Part shown: in pieces, positions 60,384 through 64,000 of the stretch
Numbering within the stretch: position 1 is the stretch's first letter
How the letters are laid out: every line of letters begins with the position of its first letter
Source of the DNA: Selenomonadales bacterium UBA7018
GTDB taxonomy: Bacteria > Bacillota > Negativicutes > Selenomonadales > Selenomonadaceae
Assembly (NCBI GenBank): GCA_002448305.1
Contig: DJWY01000016.1
Span: 124,262-188,261, forward strand
Length of the DNA stretch: 64,000 nucleotides
Direction of reading: 5' to 3'
Translations under genes and position numbers: made by a program
The notes under the pieces: generated by a model
What the model saw: the letters and a program-made list of their open reading frames with translations, nothing else
Told to the model about the DNA's origin: nothing
Databases searched by the model: none

Positions 60384-60424
60384 CGTTCAAATAGTGATAC
60401 TTAAGGAGGAAAAATTAATGGCAA

Positions 60425-60572
60425 CAATATGATTCTGAATGGCGGAAGCTAATTTTCTGCCTTGCTCTGAGACGTAGAAAGTCTCTGTACCGTGTGCGTG
60501 TCCGTCAAAGGCGTTGCAATGAATAGAGGCAAATAAATCAGCGTGCCAGTTATTAGCCTCGTCACAAATGGC
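60425..60572 (-). pseudogene. N-acetylmuramoyl-L-alanine amidase (Amidase_3) remnant
   Basis: On the minus strand a 49-residue piece reads AICDEANNWHADLFASIHCN and then AFDGHAHGTETFYVSEQGRK. This is the central core of zinc amidases of the AmiC/CwlD type, with the SIHCNA His. Both ends are missing; a stop precedes it at 60573 and the frame loses homology near 60425. It is wedged between a promoter-plus-start-codon scar and the IS3 element, so it marks an earlier recombination. Confidence 0.8.
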
Positions 60573-60636
60573 TTACAGTCCGTCATACTGAAAAAGTGTA
60601 ACGTGTATTGGTCAAGAAAAATAGTAACAAGAAAGG

Positions 60637-61411
60637 CTATAGCAAGCGTTTCTGAAAAGGCGTCAAATTATCATTGAAAGAATGATGACGAACGTGATTA
60701 TAAAAAACGTAGACAAAATCTTCGATGGCTTTGTACAACTGCTCCTTGGAATGAAAATCATAAAGATAAATGAGTTCGGTCTTTAAAATATTGAAAAAGC
60801 GTTCCATGGGAGAATTGTCGTAAGGACAAGCAGCGCGGCTCATACTCTGAATCACTCCGACTGAGCTGCAGAAAGAAGTGAATTTGTGAGAAGTAAATTT
60901 TGCGTCCTGAACCGAATGTAAAATTAATCCGGAAAGTTTTTTCGGCTGACGGCGTAACGCGTCCTTTAAAGTACGAATTGCCAAAGAAGCGGTCATCTAT
61001 CGAACAGTTGTAGTGCAAAGAGCCGTCCGACAGATACAGATAAGTAAAGTCCGTAGCCCATTTTATATTCTTGCGCTCTGTTGCAGGGCAATGCCGAAAG
61101 CCCGGTTTCTTGCGGCGCACTACAGAGCGAAGTTGAAGTTCAATATTCATGTACTTGTGAACGGTAAGCGGATTGAGTTTTATTTTGCGGCGAGCGAGAT
61201 ATATTTTCATTTTTCTGTAGCCGTCAATGCCGTTATGTGAGTGATAAATTTCTTCGATTTGAGCAAGTATGTGCTGTTTTTCCGAATGGTATTTTGCTTT
61301 GCGATTTTTCAAGAAGTTGTAATAAGCATTGGGATAAACATTGCAACGATTAAGCAACCAGCGTAATCCGAATGCCTTTTTGTGTGCCGAGATGAATTGA
61401 TAGATTTCTAC
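60637..61411 (-). pseudogene. IS3 transposase orfB, frameshifted
   Basis: The frame begins after the orfA stop as VEIYQFISAHKKAFGLRWLL, then the HTH_21 region HNGIDGYRKMKIYLARRKIK and the rve integrase core start IKWATDFTYLYLSDGSLHYN. It breaks near 60995, where a few bases are missing from the usual xDLYDRS block. The rest continues in another frame from TASLAIRTLKDALRRQ to YDNSPMERFFNILKTELIYL. The second catalytic Asp region reads LHSVQDAKF instead of HSDxGSQY, so Asp is Val. The final Glu is kept. The transposase cannot be active. Confidence 0.88.
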
Positions 61412-61692
61412 TTTATTTCCTTTGCAAAGAATGCCGCTGCTTTTTTTAGGAACGAATTTTCCTTTTCGAGCTCTTGTAGCTGTTTACGCAGGCGACGAAT
61501 TTCCTGCATAATTTCTGAATCTTTTTGAGCAGACGGGCTGGTTTGGCATTCTTTGCTGAAGTCTGTGCACCATTTGAAAATACTTGCTTTGGAAAGACCG
61601 AATTCATCAATGAGACTTTTGTAGGTGTGACCTTCCTGAAGGTGAAGACGTACAATTTTTTTTCGGAATTCTTCGTTGTAAATTTGTGGCAT
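61408..61692 (-). CDS. IS3 transposase orfA
   Basis: A 94-residue helix-turn-helix protein of the transposase_8 family: QIYNEEFRKKIVRLHLQEGH, YKSLIDEFGLSKASIFKWCT, then a leucine-zipper-like coiled coil (EIRRLRKQLQELEKENSFLK). It binds IS ends and is normally joined to orfB by -1 frameshifting. GGAGGAGAG precedes the ATG. The frame is intact but its orfB is not. Confidence 0.9.
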   Translation of the reverse strand: MPQIYNEEFRKKIVRLHLQEGHTYKSLIDEFGLSKASIFKWCTDFSKECQTSPSAQKDSEIMQEIRRLRKQLQELEKENSFLKKAAAFFAKEIK

Positions 61693-61750
61693 TTTTTCTC
61701 TCCTCCTATTTAGCCACTTCCGTTACAACTTTACTTTACCACAACAGCGT

Positions 61751-62578
61751 TTGCAAAAAGCAGGGTTGTCTTTTAAATCAATTTCTTTAATTCGCACGCT
61801 AGTACATCACGCCCTAGATTATGCGGTGCACCCGTCGCGGCTGATAACGTCCAATCCTGTCGATTATGTTAGGATGCCAAAAAATTTGCCGAAAAACATC
61901 ATCAAGCGGCAGATAATTTCGCTAAAGAAGTTTAAATCGCTACTCGAAAAATATCCATTTGGCACAGTCTTTCATATACCGTTACTGTTACTATATTACA
62001 CAGGTATGCGGCTAAGTGAAGTGTTAGGTTTAAGTTGGTCAGACATTGATTTTCCGGCGAAACAAATCAAGTTAAGGCGGCAACTCATTTACTTAAAAAG
62101 GCGCGGATATTATTTCACGACATTAAAAAACGAATCAAGCAAGCGTGATATTTTAATCAGTGATTATTTGCTAGAAACGTTGCGGCGTTGGCGAGAGCAA
62201 CAACTTGCTAACGAGAAAACCTTTGGTGACAATTATGTTTACGAGTATGACGCGGGTGACGGGCATGTTGTCTTTCAATCGAAAAGGTTCCCTGCAGAAG
62301 CAGGTGCGGTGCCTTTAATCTGTGTCCAAACAAACGGTCGATTAGTCTATCACAGTGTGTTTATACGCGGTTTAGCCAGAGAAGGGGTGAACGCGCATTT
62401 GTTTAGGCACACGCATGCGACGCAGTTGATAGAAAGTGGAGCACAAGCTAAGGGCGTAGCGGCGAGATTGGGACATTCCAACGTACTCATCACGCAGAAT
62501 CTTTACGTGCATAACACGCTGAAATTACAAGCAGAAACGCTTGCTATTTTTGATAAAAATCTGCAGACAAATGCTTAA
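61751..62578 (+). pseudogene. Tyrosine recombinase, N-terminally truncated
   Basis: A 275-residue C-terminal portion of a phage/ICE-type integrase. The catalytic residues are all present: Arg in LYYTGMRLSEVLGLSW, Lys region TLKNESSKRD, His-Arg in HLFRHTHATQLIES, His in ARLGHSNVLIT, Tyr in QNLYVHNT. The arm-binding domain and the first part of the core-binding domain are missing, because the frame emerges directly from the IS3 end (61743). TTG at 61751 is only the first possible start and has no good ribosome binding site. Three short GCAGACAAA repeats lie at and after its end. Confidence 0.82.
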
Positions 62579-62601
62579 TGCAGACAAAACGCAGACAAAA
62601 C
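62563..62601. repeat. Short direct repeats GCAGACAAA after the recombinase
   Basis: GCAGACAAA occurs at 62563, and the 11-mer GCAGACAAAAC occurs twice in tandem at 62580 and 62591. They overlap and follow the recombinase stop and could be recombinase arm sites or an old attachment site. Confidence 0.45.
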
Positions 62602-62653
62602 GAGCCATAAGGTTAATGTTTATAGGGAGTTGTGGTAGAAAGATGATTAACGA

Positions 62654-63217
62654 ATGATTTACTGGCTATTATTTTTCGAGTTCGCGAAGATAAGCTTAGT
62701 ATGCGTGGGCGGCGGTTATGCGTCAATGCCGTTGATACAGGCGGCGGTTGTCGATACTTATCACTGGTTGAGCCTAAGCGAATTCATAGACATTTTCACG
62801 ATTTCGCAGATGACGCCCGGACCGATTGGAATAAATGCGGCGACATTCGCGGGCATGAAAATTGCGGGGCTAGGCGGAGCAATCTGTGCGACTGCCGGTT
62901 TCGTGACGCCAAGTATTTTCCTTTGCATTGCACTGGCGAAGATAATTTTCAAGTACGGCGATTTAGGTGCGATTCACGGAATTTTAAATGGTCTTCGACC
63001 GGCAGTTATGGCACTAATCGCGGCGGCTTGTGTGAGTTTCGTTTTGCTCGCCGTATGGAATGCGGAGAAAATGCCCGAAGATTTTTTCGCGACATTCGAC
63101 GCTAAAGGCGCGGTGATTTTAATCGGGGCATTGGCGGCGGTGCGTATGAAAATCGGCGTGATAAAAGTTTTGATTGCGAGCGGCGCGGCGGGATTGATTT
63201 TAGGATTGGTGATTTAA
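62654..63217 (+). CDS. Short-chain chromate-transporter (CHR) family protein
   Basis: A 187-residue membrane protein with one CHR domain and about five hydrophobic segments. CVGGGYASMPLIQAAVVDTY, FTISQMTPGPIGINAATFAG and GAICATAGFVTPSIFL are the family signature blocks. Short CHR proteins usually come as adjacent pairs that form the exporter together; only one is seen here, with the truncated integrase upstream where a partner could have been. Chromate is the tested substrate in homologues, but the physiological anion in anaerobes is uncertain. No strong ribosome binding site. Confidence 0.88.
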   Translation: MIYWLLFFEFAKISLVCVGGGYASMPLIQAAVVDTYHWLSLSEFIDIFTISQMTPGPIGINAATFAGMKIAGLGGAICATAGFVTPSIFLCIALAKIIFKYGDLGAIHGILNGLRPAVMALIAAACVSFVLLAVWNAEKMPEDFFATFDAKGAVILIGALAAVRMKIGVIKVLIASGAAGLILGLVI

Positions 63218-63295
63218 TTGGGCGACGTGATAATTTTAACAATGATAGTATGCATGATTTTATACGCATTTGGCGATGACCTTTTCACCGATTAA
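63218..63295 (+). CDS. Possible 25-residue membrane peptide after the CHR gene
   Basis: A TTG directly after the CHR stop begins GDVIILTMIVCMILYAFGDD and ends LFTD before the terminator. One hydrophobic helix. Coupled reinitiation is possible since there is no gap, but there is no separate ribosome binding site. It could be chance. Confidence 0.3.
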   Translation: MGDVIILTMIVCMILYAFGDDLFTD

Positions 63296-63329
63296 AAAAG
63301 AGCAATTCCAATTTCGGGGGTGCTCTTTT
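63296..63329. terminator. Bidirectional terminator
   Basis: AAAAGAGCA and TGCTCTTTT pair across a 16-base loop with A and T tracts on the two sides, between convergent genes. Confidence 0.8.
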
Positions 63330-63346
63330 GATTGAGTCGCGAATTA

Positions 63347-63562
63347 TTATTTACGGCGTTCAAAGTCCTCATCAAGTTCTTTTCGCCAATTGTCGCTGGG
63401 ACGTTTTCTCATAAAGCTTGGTACTGACATAGCTTCAACGACAAAATTACTCGTTGCGCCGTAGATTTTTTGCGTGCCGATTTTATCGGAATGATAATTG
63501 ACTGCGCGGCTACGATTCCGAAATGAAATTTTCGGCAATATAAGCATTGGATTGATGTCAAT
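63347..63562 (-). pseudogene. C-terminal end of an unknown gene cut by an IS element
   Basis: The frame is open from the IS border to a stop at 63347. It reads RAVNYHSDKIGTQKIYGATS, NFVVEAMSVPSFMRKRPSDN and ends KELDEDFERRK. Codon pattern is like its neighbours. The first in-frame ATG is at 63547, without a ribosome binding site, and the upstream part is lost to the IS3-type element. I do not recognise the family. Confidence 0.5.
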
Positions 63563-63566
63563 AAAG

Positions 63567-64000
63567 TGGACAAGAAATTAGAAAGAGGAAAAAAATTTAG
63601 CTTCAAAATCATTAGGGGAAAGAAAATCAATGGTCGAATGAGGACGCTTTGAGTTGTAAAATCCATCGATATACTCGAAAAGGGAAATGTGTAAATCGGA
63701 AAAGGAGGAATAAGATTTTCGATTAGTCTCTTCGGCTTTGAGAAACTTGAAGAAGGCCTCTAAAACGGCATTATCGAAAGGACAAGCTCTGCCAGAAAAG
63801 GATTGCACAACGTTTAATTCGTCAAGAAGTTTACTAAAAACAACGCAAGTGTACTGAGTCCTGCGCTCCGAGTGAAACATAAGTCCTTGCGGACAATTAC
63901 GATTTCGATAATCTTTCCGGAAAATTTCAATGACCAGCTCAGCGTTAGGTTTATCGGAAAGAAGCCAGGCAATAACTTTCCTAGGGTGTGTTGGCAAAAT
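63567..64000 (-). mobile_element. Second IS3-type element, partial at right edge
   Basis: An end beginning TGGACAAGAAATTAG at 63567 is followed by a transposase orfB on the minus strand. The element runs out of the window. It differs in sequence from the copy at 60.6-61.7 kb, so it belongs to another IS3 subgroup. Confidence 0.7.
63578..64000 (-). CDS. IS3-family transposase orfB, partial
   Basis: The C-terminal 140 residues of a DDE transposase: IAWLLSDKPNAELVIEIFRK, LMFHSERRTQYTCVVFSKLL, SFSGRACPFDNAVLEAFFKF, then YIDGFYNSKRPHSTIDFLSP. The frame is open to the window edge. The second acidic residue is Glu (HSERRTQY) where the family has Asp (HSDxGSQY), which may weaken activity. The last Glu in VLEAFFKFLKAE is kept. 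Confidence 0.88.
   Translation of the reverse strand: MLPTHPRKVIAWLLSDKPNAELVIEIFRKDYRNRNCPQGLMFHSERRTQYTCVVFSKLLDELNVVQSFSGRACPFDNAVLEAFFKFLKAEETNRKSYSSFSDLHISLFEYIDGFYNSKRPHSTIDFLSPNDFEAKFFSSF

Larger units (their letters stand above)
60589..61743 (-). mobile_element. IS3-family element, inactivated copy
   Basis: An element of about 1.15 kb with orfA and a broken orfB on the minus strand. Imperfect ends can be matched: AAAGTGTAACG near 60591 and its inverse CGTTACAACTTTA near 61720-61732. The exact borders are uncertain by about 15 bases, and I see no clear target-site duplication. Insertion appears to have removed the N-terminus of the adjacent integrase. Confidence 0.75.

Overview
The window looks like chromosome from a Gram-negative-type Firmicute of the class Negativicutes (probably Selenomonadaceae or a close relative; the genus cannot be told from this sequence alone). 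The order dprA-topA-trmFO-hslV-hslU is the classic Firmicutes arrangement. A heptose-bisphosphate phosphatase (GmhB) implies LPS, and the FliB-type lysine methylase, phosphoglucosamine mutase, dispersed cobamide genes and a CobT-type fusion fit Negativicutes. TTG and GTG starts are frequent, ribosome binding sites are strong (GGAGG), and sigma-A-like promoters (TTGACA-17-TATAAT) are easy to see.

Layout. 0-3 kb (minus): end of a Flp-pilin-like gene with a 24-bp coding repeat, a RelE-type toxin/antitoxin pair, proC, a UPF0291 gene and a FliB-like methylase. 3-9.5 kb (plus): dprA, a highly degenerate topA homologue, trmFO, hslV, hslU. 9.5-14.1 kb (minus): tatD, deoB, gmhB, fabF and two tandem unknown paralogues. 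14.2-25.4 kb: solute-binding protein, rimO, pncC, phosphatases, a TerD-vWA protein, serS, a divergent FtsZ-like protein, hicAB, a HAD phosphatase and an SGNH-like gene. Four loci in this stretch are interrupted at homopolymers. 25.4-34 kb: rplM-rpsI, a polysaccharide deacetylase, murQ-mupG (muropeptide recycling), an NlpC/P60 hydrolase, cobJ, a MetF-like gene, cbiB, a YdjC deacetylase and gtrA. 34-39.6 kb: an HPr-like protein without the active-site histidine, an inositol/sugar catabolic set (iolG-like plus two isomerases), and two divergent AraC regulators. 39.6-50.9 kb: hisG (short form), a GutA-like IIA protein, glmM, cbiK, a DD-carboxypeptidase, a lipase, a P-type-ATPase-derived pseudoenzyme, a hydroxyacid dehydrogenase, a double CobT protein and a SpeD homologue without the pyruvoyl serine. 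51-56.6 kb: a MEMO-AMMECR1 fusion, fmt, ruvB, a second degenerate FtsZ-like gene and canonical ftsZ. 57-60.3 kb: pilT, pilC, ftsE and a pseudopilin. 60.4-64 kb: a scarred accessory region with an amidase remnant, a broken IS3 element, an N-terminally truncated tyrosine recombinase, a lone chrA-like gene and the start of a second IS3-type element.

The most striking pattern is the number of homologues of core enzymes that keep the fold but lack catalytic residues: TopA (TOPRIM acids and most of the gate missing), two FtsZ-like proteins beside or apart from a normal ftsZ, a P1B-ATPase without the phosphorylated Asp, an HPr without His15, a SpeD without its self-cleaving Ser, and the second half of the CobT fusion. 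Most are intact open frames with good ribosome binding sites, so they look like retained, repurposed proteins rather than decaying genes. The homopolymer-interrupted genes between 17 and 25 kb are a separate class, and could be real frameshifts, phase-variable tracts or assembly errors.
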